Assembly: GCA_964023205.1 (NCBI GenBank)
Contig: OZ026834.1
Location: 30,108,756 to 30,172,755, forward strand
Reading direction: 5' to 3'
Source: Lutraria lutraria
Taxonomy: Eukaryota > Mollusca > Bivalvia > Venerida > Mactridae
Length of the DNA: 64,000 nucleotides
Of this stretch, positions 32,444-44,835 are shown one piece after another; the stretch's first letter is position 1; every line of letters begins with the position of its first letter. Position numbers and translations under genes: made by a program. The notes below the pieces were generated by a model that had not been told where the DNA came from, did no database searches, and saw only the letters and a program-made list of their open reading frames with translations.

Positions 32444-32617
32444 TTTTCAATCGACAAGATTCGAATTACGCCGACAAGAAAATTGCAAATAGAATCGAAA
32501 TCCCCAAAAATGCGGGAAACGAATGATTTCACAACAGCGCCGCATTCATGGCAATTTGACAATTTTTTACCAAGCCATCGGCGGCAAATCGATTCTGAAA
32601 TTCCTTGTACCAACTAA
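32444..32617 (+). CDS. Possible terminal coding segment (57 codons), unrecognised
   Basis: The frame is open from 32444 to TAA at 32615-32617, with hydrophilic, protein-like text (KIRITPTRKLQIESKSPKMR, HSWQFDNFLPSHRRQID). AATAAA (32617-32622) overlaps the stop. There is no ATG near the start and no strong acceptor, so linkage to the exon at 30386 is speculative. The 122-aa - strand frame over 32245-32613 covers the same bases plus the minisatellite and is the alternative. Neither is secure. Confidence 0.25.
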   Translation, partial: FSIDKIRITPTRKLQIESKSPKMRETNDFTTAPHSWQFDNFLPSHRRQIDSEIPCTN

Positions 32618-32622
32618 ATAAA

Positions 32623-33307
32623 GAAGAAAACAAGCGTATATGAGAAAGAATACATTATTTTACAATCTGAAAATTGGTATTGTATCCGTCTGCTACGGCC
32701 TTTGAATACGTGGGATATACGTCAAACTCGTATTGGCAAACGAATGCAAATCTTCCGGTTTTGATTGGTTACGCTTTCCCTCCAAAATCTAATACTTTTA
32801 CTGTTTAATGATTAATTGACATCCTTTATACGTAAACCAGATCGTAACTATTTCGCGACAATGATTTTTTGAAATTGTAGATAAAACTTATTGGTGGCAT
32901 CTCTGTCGTAAAAGTACAAATTAAGCCGATTTGATGTCTTTATATATTGCAATAATTATACAATCAGTTAACTTCATTCAAGATAATATAAACATACAGA
33001 CTGAATTCAATTCAACTTAATATTAAATTTTAGTGCTAGTTAGGGTCCGTACCATCAGCTAGAACATCAAAATTATATTTTATTATCGTATATGGTATAA
33101 TTTTGAATAGATAGCTGGCTTAATGGATGTTGTTATCTCCCTTGAAATGACTCGATAAACCACAATCAGAAAACAATTTCCCAATTTATCCCTATATAGA
33201 TTATATAAGGAAATAATTTAAAACTTGCTATAAACTCTTTAATTGGTAAATGGCAATAAATGACCACATATGACATTGTAGATAAAATAATTACCTTTCA
33301 AACGGTG
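32623..33307. other. Intergenic, nothing recognised
   Basis: AT-rich with no open frame of interest. TTATCTCCCTTGAAATG at 33135 is a short mollusc-type 'gggagata' motif. Confidence 0.4.
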
Positions 33308-33487
33308 TGCAGTCCAACCTCTGCAGAGCAACATCCCGTGGGAGCCACAAATATTGGCCGTTGTTTAGAGGTTGTTGCTCTACAGAGGTTAAATTTATAT
33401 TAAATATCAGCTTAGGGACATTTTGAAGGTGTTGTTATAGAGAGGTTGTTGCTCTACAGGCGGCCGCTCTGGAGAGGTTTTACTGTA
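33308..33487 (+). mobile_element. Family A MITE-like element, about 1-2 internal units
   Basis: TGCAGTCCAACCTCTGCAGA at the left, CTGGAGAGGTTTTACTGTA at the right, and GGTTAAATTTATATTAAATA in the unit. CGGCCGCTCTGGAGAGG is the shared right-end block. Confidence 0.8.
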
Positions 33488-33599
33488 ATTTAATTAAGAA
33501 TACATGTATGTATTTATCTATCTTGGGCAGTATTTTTGCACTTGTATGAATGTGAGTCGGTCTGAAGAATCGGACGCAGTGAAGTATTAAGGACATGAC

Positions 33600-33815
33600 C
33601 GTGGTCCGTTTCCCAGTGGTTAGTGCGCTAACCTTGTAACCCGGCGATCCGGTTTCGAATCTAAATCATGGTTGGCCATACCCTTCAATGAAAATTTTTC
33701 AAAAATTGCCGGCTCAATGTGTATGGTAGGGTAAGTAAGCACTGGATAAGATGATGTCCAAAAACTTGTTAGGTGAACCGGTCGCCGTATGTAACTGAAA
33801 AAAAAACTTTGAAAA
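33600..33815 (+). mobile_element. tRNA-derived SINE, family 2
   Basis: CCCAGTGGTTAGTGCGCTAA (box A) and GATCCGGTTTCGAATCTAAA (box B) at tRNA spacing. The body is followed by TAGGTGAACCGGTCGCCGTA and an A-rich tail. The - strand frame at 33620-33871 lies on it. Confidence 0.7.
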
Positions 33816-34520
33816 AAATCGCGGGAAACCAAATTAATTGGAAAAGCGAAATATTTATTTTTCTTATACAAGTTATGCGATGGATGTTATAGAATATCAT
33901 TCAGTGAAGTGAATATTCGGGTCCCATGACAAAAAAAATAAAAAAATAAAAAAATAGAAATACATGTACATGTATGTTTCACCTTTGAACGATTTCATGT
34001 ATACAACCACAAGCTAATTCTTTAAAGCGTGGACGTCCATGTTGAAACTTACTTCTTTAAAAATGACGTCAACGCAAGTGTTGGTGTCACTGTTGTTGCT
34101 GATACAAGCGGCGTCATTTTTCTAAATTAAGGATTCATCCGAGCAGCATTACTGTCCGAGATGCCACGCCCACAGGCGGGAAAATACATTGTGTGTGTGT
34201 GTGTTGTCGTGTTATTTAATGACTCCGACAGCTCACTAAGTTTAATATAAAGACTGTTCATTAATCAGTGTAATGCGCAAAAAGATGATATTTGCGAGTT
34301 TTTTGGGCATGACGAGAACATTAAAAGGCGAGTGGAAATTTGAATTTTTATGCGCGCAACATGGAATGATAATGTTGGCTGACGTAAACAGACAATGTAG
34401 TTAAATATTTAATGTCGTAAACATCACTTTTATCATTTATTATTACTTTTTTGTTAGTGAGTTCAGATAATTATTTTAATGGGTTTGAGCATATGTAGTT
34501 GAGTTCAGAGGTCTCATTAT
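33816..34520. other. Intergenic spacer
   Basis: Holds a short A-rich tract (33928-33960) and a (GT)n tract at 34191-34204. No gene seen. Confidence 0.45.
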
Positions 34521-34761
34521 TGTTTGTTTGTTTAAGTTTACGCCCAATTTCAACAGTCAGAGTCATATGAGACGGACAGTTCACCCAAGCATCGCTCCTG
34601 GAAAGAACCAGTATTAGACTCCCATCCTTCGTAAGCAACTGCTTACTTTCTCACATTAAGAGACATGATCAGTAGCTGGGCTCGAATCCACGATCCTCTA
34701 TCAGTGAGAGGTTACAGTGATTTGAAGTCAGCGACCTTAACCACTCCACCACGGAGGCGGG
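34521..34761 (-). mobile_element. tRNA-derived SINE, family 1
   Basis: The right edge on the + strand, CCACTCCACCACGGAGGCGG, is the inverted tRNA-like head. The left edge has TTTGTTTGTTTAAGTTTACG, the inverted tail. Confidence 0.8.
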
Positions 34762-35298
34762 TTAAGTCTCATCAATAGTCTATTTTAAAATGTAATACAG
34801 AAACAGCCAATAAGGTTTTTTTTCGAATTGAGATCGTTCTAAAACAAAATATAAAATCTCCTGCTAATCTTAAATGTCACTAACATTTTCACCTCGACTA
34901 AATGTATATAAAAAACATGTTGCACGAATAATATTTGGTTAACTTTGAGTTTGAGACAGATCTTAATTAAACTGTTTTATGACATCGAATATCTTGTAAG
35001 AAAATAGTTAAATTGATCAATGGTCTTGTGAGCATGTGCCGATAAATCGCAGTTTTGGAAACTGAACTATATGTAGCTCTCTTTAGCCGTCACTCGCTTG
35101 GTGCGCATGAATTCAGATACGGTCCTAAGTACTACGTTTTTTCTACAACCGCCATGCAAAACTAGTTCCCAATCCTTGTAGCAGTGTAAGTCTATGTTAG
35201 TTCAGTTTCTTTCAGTACTTTGAGTTATAGTAGGATTTTAAAGTAAGTTTAGTTAAGTCTACAATCCTGAAGCTTTGTCACATTTAGGTTTGGGCTAG

Positions 35299-35546
35299 GT
35301 TGCAACCAAACTTGTAATAAAAACCAAATTTGTAATAAAATTTTCAAGTTGAAGTGAGATTTTACTTTTGTACTCATTAACCTACTGATGTGTTCCACCG
35401 CATTAATTAGCACGTGCTGACCTAATTAAGGTCATTATAACTTGAGATTACCTTCATTTTTTCATGTATCATATACCACCCATCTTTACAGTTAAACTTG
35501 TAATAATTATTACAAGTTTGGTTTTTATTACAAGTTTGGTTGCAAC
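35299..35546. mobile_element. 248-bp MITE-like element whose inverted ends are themselves repeated
   Basis: Left GTTGCAACCAAACTTGTAAT...AAATTTGTAATAA pairs with right TTATTACAAGTTTGGTTTTT...GGTTGCAAC over about 40 nt with one or two mismatches. Each arm contains two copies of the AAACTTGTAATAAAAACC block, so slippage pairing is possible. Confidence 0.75.
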
Positions 35547-35700
35547 AGGAAAATAGTTTAAATGTACGAAATTCTAGATTTCAATTTTCGCGAGTTTTGT
35601 AACTCTGTATGATGAAAGTATATCTATTGAAGTTCAAACAAATACGCTAAATACGAGTACCTATATACACGTAGCAATCATAGCGAAGGTACTGAATACT

Positions 35701-35873
35701 TACAGTGCAACCTCCCTTCAACAGCCACCAATGGGAAGGACAAAAAACTATTTTAAAGAGGTGACTGTTGTTGAGAGAGTGAAATAGAGTTAAACGTCAA
35801 TTTAGATTGCTAGTATACGCAACAGGGAGGTGGCTGTTGTTCGGAGGTGATCATTCATGGAGGTTACACTGTA
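35701..35873. mobile_element. 173-bp MITE-like element, TACAGTGCAACCTCC ends
   Basis: Left TACAGTGCAACCTCCCTTCA and right CATGGAGGTTACACTGTA, TA at both edges. It is related to family A at the termini but has a different interior (GGCTGTTGTTCGGAGGTG). Confidence 0.75.
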
Positions 35874-36216
35874 TATGAACCTTTGGAGGGGTATAAGTTT
35901 AGTTCAGAGTACTCAAGTCTTGGCATTCTAATCTCAGTGAATATTATGCGTATTTTTGTACTCGTATATTATAGCTACAAAGGATGGAGTATTCTGTAAT
36001 CTTGAGACCACATGTGTTTCTTCTTTTGTACTGTGATACTAAGTAATCATAAAGCGCTATTTTCGTGACTTACGTCATCAACATGTGTGCTGTTTGTTGA
36101 AATTTAAAGGAACGTTGTATGTATTAGAGATGACGCAGGAAAGAGAAATGGTTAGTTGAATTCCATGTATGTCATCACGCCACGACTGGTTAAGAACGGT
36201 GTAATACGTCGCTAGG

Positions 36217-36517
36217 CAATCGGAATTCCTCGGCGTTTGTTTAAAGAAAATGTCTCGGACACATTGTTGTTGTTGCTGTTCCTGGGCTACTTTTCATCAT
36301 GGCTGACCTTGGGAATACAATGATGGGAACAACCAGTTTCTCTTTCAACAGGAACTTGATGCCCATTTTATCAATCGCGAACGATGAACACGTTTTAAAG
36401 TCTGTAGTTTTCTGAGAATGATACTGTTGAAATAGTAGTTTCCGGAAACCGCATAACCCTACACTTACGTACGAGGCGTATTTCTCAGTGACGGAAATGC
36501 CCGAGTAGTTACGATTG
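36217..36517 (-). mobile_element. Family E MITE-like element, 301 bp, best full-length copy
   Basis: CAATCGGAATTCCTCGGCGT at the left and CCGAGTAGTTACGATTG at the right. The inner sequence matches 25249-25547 in reverse complement. It supplies both ends found fused in the 69-bp copy at 14973-15041. No matching target duplication is visible here. Confidence 0.75.
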
Positions 36518-39500
36518 TTAGTCTTGCTTCAAAATGGAACAAATATTACCCTAGCTACCTACCCACCCACCCAAACTTTCAAACTTGGGTAGCGTTAGGG
36601 CAAATGTTTGGGTCTGACTATTATATGAAATCAAGGCCTTTACATTGGGCTAGCCCGGCATTTATTCTCCTTTTTTGACACTTTTGTTTTCACTAAAAGT
36701 CTGGTATACTATGACAAGTATTGTGGGGGAAGATATTTTGTCTGATCGATTTTGAGGTAGCTGTTAGATTTATGACCTACCACAAACAACGGTATTCCAG
36801 ATTACGACTGATTGATTTTGAAATTGACACATATATAGACTATGCCGTCTGCTACTACCCTGCGTGGTTGTTTTAAGGAAGATGATAGTATAACACTGTT
36901 GTCTGATCACAGCCTCCAACTACAAGTCTAGAAATATAATTATGTTTAGTCATTAGGCAATAAAACGTTCAATTTTTACGGTTTAATGCCCACGTATCCA
37001 TAGATCTGTTAGTATGTCTGTCTGTTTGTTTGTTTGTACCAATCTTTATATTGCTTATTAATTCAAAACGCTTCCACCTACAATCATCAAACTCCATCGC
37101 ATGTTGGTTCCTCATGGCAACACCTACAGGGACTGCATGTGCATTTTAAGACCAGAAGGTCAAAGGTCAAGGTTACCTGGAGGGGGCATGTGTTTAAAAA
37201 ACCGCATCTTGTTGCATTTATTTTGTAGAACTGTAGACGGCAAATCGTTGAATTCTTGTCACCGCTCCTCTCTCTTCAGAATTATGTAATTTTATGCTCG
37301 CTATCGATCTAAAGCATTTGATGGAAATCAATGATAACTTGTCTCTATATTTTATTTCAATGCTTCTAGAGAGAGAGACATGTTCTCATTTTTATTGGTT
37401 GTTTATCAGAAGACGGACTTCTTGATCGAACAAGTTCCATATTGACAAAAAAACAACAACAACGCGGGATGGTTTATCCATGATTCGGGTACCTAATTAC
37501 GATATTATTTTCTGTCTGAACACTCCGGATAAAAAATTCCAGTGTCATAATAATAATAATCATGATACCATCGGCTTGTTAAAAGGATATTGCTCATATG
37601 CACCTCATTTCGTTTTGCTGAAATACTTAAAAAATCCATTAAATGATGTTTTCTTATAAAATCGGTTTCGAGAGACGCTTGTATTTTGTTAGCGCAATAA
37701 ATACGATAACATTGATCTGTGTTAATAGGTGCTCATGATTTATCAGTTCGATTAAAATGTTTGAGTTTCATTGTTAATTGAGCTACGAGAGTACGGTACT
37801 GAGAGTTGTCTGCGAAAGAACATTCAAATAAAGAAAGATTAATTGCAGGTTTTATCGCGAGATAATTTCGGTTTTATTTTTATTCTAACTTTCTCTCTCC
37901 CAGTCAAAGAAAACATTTGGCTACATTTGTAAAAGTAGTTTTTAATGTTCTTCAGCAGTGACAGATTCCATTTCGTGAACTACTGTTACTTTTATTGTTT
38001 AAAATCCACTAGGTCAAAATTAAAAGCAATCTTTATTACTTCATCCAACTGTGCTGACATGACAGCTCGGGCTTATTTTTTCTTTAATAAAAAATGCACA
38101 CATTGACCTGAAATGAATTTTTATAACCTAGTCTTCGACTTCCAACTCGTTATCTCGAGTTTTTTTTTAAATGTTTCTTTATGCAGTGCAGTAAAACTGC
38201 TCCCTTCCCTTAGATGGGGAGCTTCATGAAATGTTAACGCTAGTTGCAGGTCTGCTTATACCTTCCCGGCTATATAATGCCCCATATGTCTGTGTTTTCA
38301 TTACTATAAAATTGCGACAAATTCACGATGCAAGTCCATCAGAATGTGATAAGCGACAGGCGGGTTATGTGTTGTAATATTGATCAACCAATACACAGCT
38401 CAGAAAATATTTACGAATGCTATTCTTGCACTAGATCAATATTATTTTGCAACGTAAAAGACATTGGGTGGAGTATCAAAGAATGGTGAAGGAATGTTCA
38501 TTCGGAACTCCTCAGCTTGTAAGCTATGTCGAGTCAATATACCATGCTACTATAGCAATGTTTTCTGTATACATATACAAATTAATATTCGTACATTGGA
38601 GAAAATGAGCACTTCTTTAATCGAAACGGCAAATATGGTGGAACATTTTCTGATGTTATTAATTGTAAAACAGTGAAACATTTATCTTCCATATGCCAGC
38701 GTCAGCAGTAGCAGTAGCATCAGCAACAACAAGTACAACACCAACGACACCAACAACAACAACAACAGTAACCTCTTCTACAGTAAAAAATATCCAAATC
38801 ATGACTCAATGGATCTCGTATATTCATTCCACTGTTAGTCAATGAAAAGACACTCAGTTAAAGGAAATCGATTCGTATTTGTTTAACGAGTTTTACCATC
38901 TAGAATTCCTTTCCGTCCCATTCCGTCCATTTTCGTTCCATTTCGTAAGAATGTCAGCTATCAGCAGAATGGTAATTTATAGTTGATACAACGTCAATAC
39001 AATAGTATAGCATTACAATCTTTCCTGACGTGAAACAAATACTAAATCTGACACGAAAAATACAGAATAAACGGTTTTATATCCATTTTGTCTGCCGAAT
39101 AGAAATAGCTAATGTAATCTTCTTTCATTTCAACATACATACAAGGAGGTATGTATAACATTCATCTTGCTACATTAATGTTTTATAATTGTTGTAATGG
39201 GAACACGTATTCATCTTAAGACGAAGTTTATCATAATAGTAAATAAATCAATGAATAAACAGGAAAGTCACGATGAAATACACGCGGTCTTGGAGAATTC
39301 AATAGATATTTGACGAGCTTTTAACATCGCACTTACGGCCAGGGTAAATTCGGGACTTTTACAGCTTTATTGATATAAAAAACTCAGGGCTGCACTTGGG
39401 TAAAAGCCAATCACATCCGTAAGAACCTTATAATAATCCAGCCCCGGATTACATACGTACCCACAACCCTGAGGGGCTTGTGACTACATGTCAGAACTTT

Positions 39501-40744
39501 CGGAATGTGAAACCCTAATCAGATATTTTAAAAAATCTCTCCCTAACCTGAAAACAGTTTAAAAATCAAGGGAAACCACCCACCAGCCATTACCTCCTTT
39601 ATATACCCCTGTTGGGGGTTTAAAACAGCCCTTTTTCGTTTATCTGTTGTTAAACAGGTAAGACCATTTCAGAGCCGCCCAAGATTGAACGGAGATAAGA
39701 TACATCAGAACCGTACATTTATATCCCAACTCGTTTGGAATAGATTTTCTGTTTTTTAATGTGTTTGGTGTAAAGCAACGAAACACGCCTCGTCCTTTTT
39801 TCCTGTTATTTTCTAGTTCGGTGTTTGGGTTGGGGATAAAACACCTTATTTAACCCCAAACTCGCAAAATCCGACCCACGATTCGGTCGTAATATATACA
39901 TGTACGTAAATGATATGTACTTTTATCAGTCTGTCTGTCTCTCTCTTTCTCTGGTAGTTGACATTTGTGCTGGAGACAAGTTCATTTATAAGCAATATTA
40001 AATATAATTGCTAGTACTGAGTTCATGAACTATACAGAAGGGTTACAACTGTGGTAACTAATCTCATTTATCCACTAATTAGCGATGTTATTCCAGTATT
40101 CTTGAACTAAATGCCCACATATGACCGTGTACAACCTTGCATCAAATCGTGTGATATATTAGTATACATTAGACCGAGTGAAAATAATTTGTTTCCGCCC
40201 TGTTGTCTGAACTACGGAGTTTGAATCGAATATGCGGAATACCTCGATGTTTACCGTGTTTTGTATTTAAGATTTTTGTATCTCAATCTACATTAGGAAT
40301 ATCTCCAATGCATTGAAAACTAAGGTTAATTATCGTTCCTAAAGCATAGATTATAATTATATGCAATATTGGAGCTACATAATGGTATTTTAATTAGTAA
40401 ATATATTTAGAATGCTGCCACACGCTTTCATTATACATTGTAGTATGAAATTAAGAAAATCTCTGGAACAGAAATAAATATAATTATTGTAGTGTGTTCT
40501 GTTCTATATCACAAAGAAGTCCCCACCCTCGCCCGATACTTTCCATTGATTTACCTACTTAGTAGCTTCACTTTTCTCTGTTCATAAAATCTTAAGATGA
40601 GATCCATTCAGAATACGAAGGCATGAACGAAGACTATGACACTATAATCGGTTATATTCTTGAACGTAGTCTAAAAGTCGCACTGCTGTTTTCGTCAAGT
40701 TTCATGAAAAATCAAATACATTGTATGACCTATGCGCCATTAAC
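36518..40744. other. Gene-poor region
   Basis: 37030-37210 has GACCAGAAGGTCAAAGGTCA and GGAGGGGGCATGTG, typical of a mollusc interspersed repeat, which explains the overlapping frames there. 38700-38790 is a degenerate AGC/AAC triplet stretch. 39590-39625 holds a GTTGGGGGT / ACCCCTGT dyad. No exon with plausible splice sites was recognised. Confidence 0.4.
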
Positions 40745-41008
40745 GCCATTTTCCACATTATTTCAGTCATATCGTAGCGGGTAGTTAACCAAAGCAGCTA
40801 CCCAGGATTTCATTTAGGCCTTAACCACATTCTACCCGCAAACTACTACCCCACATAATTCAGTGATGGAGGACAATCTAACGGCCTATTAAGATGTAAT
40901 ATTCACTCAAATTTGTCATGGACAGTGTGAGCCTCGCCCGGCGTTCACACCGTCACAACCTCTTGATCAGTAGACCAACACATTAACCACTGAGCTAACC
41001 GTGCAGGT
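40745..41008 (-). mobile_element. tRNA-derived SINE, family 3
   Basis: The - strand starts CTGCACGGTTAGCTCAGTGG (box A) and reaches GACGGTGTGAACGCCGGGCG (box B region). The tail is ATGTGGAAAATGGCGTTAA, the kind of 3' end shared by many invertebrate SINEs. Confidence 0.7.
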
Positions 41009-43724
41009 ACACCCATTTAAATCCCTTGGAGCCTACGTGGGGTGTCTTTATTTGACCTTCTGTTAAAAAGTCCTACGTATCTTTAAGTCAGCATTTATTT
41101 GAAATGCGTAACTAATTTTCAGGAAAATTACACGTTTCCAATCAATCAATTTCCGGCATTAATTACTGGCATTTTTCATCGTTATTGAGTTATCCTCATG
41201 GTACGGGGCCTATTTTTATATTCAAACAATGGTTCTATTTTATTGGAATAAACATGTGTTTACAAACCAACATACCGTGTTTGATCAGTAGAATACGTAA
41301 CAATAAGATGAAACAATGCGTGTATTATCAGAAATATTGCAGTTTTGTCCTCGCAGTATTGAGCCGATTTTAATGAGTTCTATATTATTTATTTATCCTA
41401 TTGATTGATGAGCGTAGGAATATAACGGTTCTAGAAGCCAATACGTTGTAACAAACGTTACAAACCTACTTGTGATGGATGGAAAAAGCAAGAGCACCGT
41501 TTATATCTGAGCTGTTGCCTAATCTGTACAAGAGATCACATGTAAATGATAATCCCCTGACTATGAAGACCTGTACTTTCAGTAGGTTTATTCCAAATAT
41601 GTTGGAAGTTCATTTTAACGCAAGGACCGCCATCACTGAATAGAAACCGTAATTTTACTCCCTGATTATATGATTAATTGAGCTACTGCCCATTCTGGAA
41701 GGTACTAGTATATTGTTAAAGCATCGTGTACATTCTATATACAGAGGAAACGGTGTATCAGAAAAAGGCATCTGCTCTTAGATAAGCGTAGCAGAAATGT
41801 CGTGAAAGTCTCATCAATAATCTTCTGATATAAGACATAAACTGTTCCCTAAAACAGTTTAGTTTTCTTGCGAAACAATAGCAAGATGTCAAATATTTTG
41901 TTGGACTACTTATTCAATTATTTAAATACACCGGGAACAATGCTCCTACGCGTAACAAAAGAGTTCTGAATGTGATGTTTTCTTGAAGTACGTTGAATAA
42001 TTTAGAGTATTTGTACATGTATATTTGCTGATAAAAACCGTCGCTGAGGAATAATATCAGAAAATATAGAAATATAAGCTGAATCAGCCCGCGATCAATA
42101 CAGTTCTCTAAAGCATTGGAGTTATAGAAAATACTAGAATGATCTCGTGTTTCCGTAACCTAAATATGGCTCAAGAGAGCAACATGCTATTATGATGATA
42201 CGATTAGATTATCCGAAACTTACTATCCGAATCATGTTCAACATTAATTCTGCCACTAAGATTACAAAACCGATCAACGAGCAGGCCTAGATTCTATTTG
42301 ACACATTTCAAAATATTATAGTTGATTTTACCTTATACTTTATAGAAACACGATACATCTAAATTGACATGTGTATCGGATATTATGACATTGTGCGAAA
42401 GTTCAAATATCCCAAATAAGTGTGACTTATCTTCTACAATTGATATTATAAGTAAAGTATTCTTTAGTCATATATTGACGTATTTCATGGTCACATATCT
42501 ATCATAATGCTGTACCTTTTGCGTATCTCAATGCTTCTAAAAAATATTTAATGCTATAAAATGGTATCTATAAATTATCGTTATTTCTTTGATGGTTACC
42601 CAAGATGCTTTAATTAATGTTACGACATGAGTTGCATTGATTTTTGCCCATATTGATTGACATATACAAAATAAGAAGAGCTTGCACGTTGATATATATA
42701 CTAGTATTTCTTTATCAAATTAGATTGATACTGTGATTTTGCATTTTTTACCACGAGGTTTCATTGAATAAAGTTTTCTTTTTTTCGTCCATTTTTGTAA
42801 AAAAAAGACTTTTTCCATAGACTACTATAAATTAAGGGAGTATAACCCAAGAGAGTGTCAGTGTGAGATATACCTGGTTGAATAACATTTTGAGTTTGAA
42901 TTAAATACTTGTCAACACTAAGCATTCCATTAATTTATATATTAATATGATTAACAGAGCGGAGTTCCAATGTCCGAATAAATCATATCCGGTTATTAAT
43001 ACACTTTTGGCCCGAGATTAATTGGCCGTGAAATATGAAATGCTTTAATTAATTAAATGATTTGACGCATAAATCTTATTCAGTCGGCTAGATGTGTATG
43101 CCCTATGACTTTCGTTATGATTCTATCTCTTACTTTTCTTTAATCATATTCACGTTGACTTTTGTTTTAATGTCGTGGATCGTTGGATTGTTATGGAGCA
43201 ACCCTCTTATCATTTCATGTTGTTCCAAGTTGCAAGGGGGGGGGGACATATTCTCTAAATATCACGCTATAAAAGACTTTAAACAATATACATACAATAT
43301 TCGCGCCCGAGTCCGTTTAAAAATCTCCTGAACAAATCGGATGTTATTGTATTTACACAGCTCGTTGTAAAAGAAGTAATATTTAACTCAGATATACATA
43401 CCTAGAATAGATAGAAATCATGAAGTTGATGAGATCATTGCTACTAACTCTTTGTCATAATTCTGAATTAATATATAAAATTGTTTATAAATCATAATGA
43501 ATGCATTTAAATGTTACTTCCTGGTAATTCTAGTTTGAGCAATCTACAGTTTATGGCGACTTTAAAATTAATACATGTTTCCATCACAGGAAGGCAATTT
43601 GATTCTGGCGAGAGCTATTGAGGATGTAACAAAATTTAATATTGATAAATGTATCACTCACTTTCAAATAAGTCTACTTTGTATCCATATATTTGACCTG
43701 AAATAAGATGTTTCTTCCTAAATA
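41009..43724. other. Gene-poor region
   Basis: AT-rich, with TAATTAATTAAAT-type homeodomain-like words near 43020-43060 and a poly-G run at about 43237-43245. The frames at 41185-41373 and 43092-43331 are not supported as genes. Confidence 0.4.
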
Positions 43725-43906
43725 TAGTCAAACCTGTGATCAAAGACCACCCTCGGGAAAGACAAAATGTAGTCTTCATTGACAGTTGGTATTTATTCGG
43801 AGGTAATTTTGTTTTAAATAACCAATGCCAGTTTTTAAAAGAATGGCCTTTATTCACAGGGTGCCCATTATTCGAAGATGACCGCTAAAACAGGTTTGAC
43901 TGTTTA
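43725..43906 (+). mobile_element. MITE-like element, family B, good copy
   Basis: Left TAGTCAAACCTGTGATCAAA and right CTAAAACAGGTTTGACTGTT. GGCCTTTATTCACAGGGTG is inside. Confidence 0.7.
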
Positions 43907-44689
43907 ATGGATATATTGGTCACGTGACATGCGCGGAATTGATGCGTTTGGCTGAACTTTCAAAAGGACATCGATTAATTCTACGTCTGTAACCAATTGT
44001 TATATACTCATTGAAAATCCGAATTCAACTGTTTGATGCAGCTTTATAATATTCCTTTATTATGTCTCATATGTTTAAAGAGTATCTATTGTTTATCTCA
44101 AAGCTAGTTATTAATTTTCGATTTACTTATTTCAAAACATCAAGGACTGTATATATAAGTCCTTGAAAACATCGATTCGAAATATATCGAACTAAAACGC
44201 ACTAACGATTTGAGCCTTCCATGACGTTTTATCTGTCACAAGGAGAACACAATCCTACTTTAACAATACAAACTATATTATCTTGATTCACCTCGCGCTT
44301 TTGATGTCAAAATCTAATTATGAAAAAAATCAGCATATTTTTCATTATAAACAATTAAAGATTCATGCTCTTTTATCTTGTGACCTGTATGCGCGCGATA
44401 ATCCAATAATCTGATCGATTATAGCGATTACGTCTATCGATAAGAGTATGTCTTTGTTTACAAAAATCGATCGTCGATTATTAATGACCTATTGTAACTG
44501 CACTTTGTAATTTGTTCATCTGTTCGCTCAAACATGGTATTGGAATATTTTATAGTGTAATTAAGAATGTACACACTGAGACGTGTATTTTATGCAATGT
44601 TTTACTGTAACCTGAGTTTAGTTTAAACATATTTATTCCAAGTCATTCACAGGTACATGATAACCTGAGTTTGCAGCCTTCTCAGTTCA

Positions 44690-44835
44690 AAGTCCATCCT
44701 GTGATTAAAGGCCTTTATTTGAAAAGCGTCACAGGCTGTTTAAAACAAACTGTTATCCGAATAAAGACCATCTGTCTATAAAGGCCATATTTTGTCTTTC
44801 ACAAGGGTGGCCTTTGTTCACAGGTCTGACTGCAC
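44690..44835 (+). mobile_element. MITE-like element, family B, left end eroded
   Basis: GATTAAAGGCCTTTATTTGA inside and TGTTCACAGGTCTGACTGCA at the right end. Confidence 0.5.

Noticed and set aside
32245..32613. 122-aa - strand reading frame
   Set aside because: Its C-terminal third is translation of the 35-bp minisatellite. The remainder overlaps a more protein-like + strand frame. It cannot be excluded but is unsupported.
33600..33670. tRNA gene candidate on the + strand
   Set aside because: SINE head: tRNA-like boxes without a clean cloverleaf, followed by a SINE body and A-rich tail.
40940..41008. tRNA gene candidate on the - strand
   Set aside because: Box A and B are recognisable but the acceptor and T arms do not pair properly, and a SINE body with a typical 3' tail follows.
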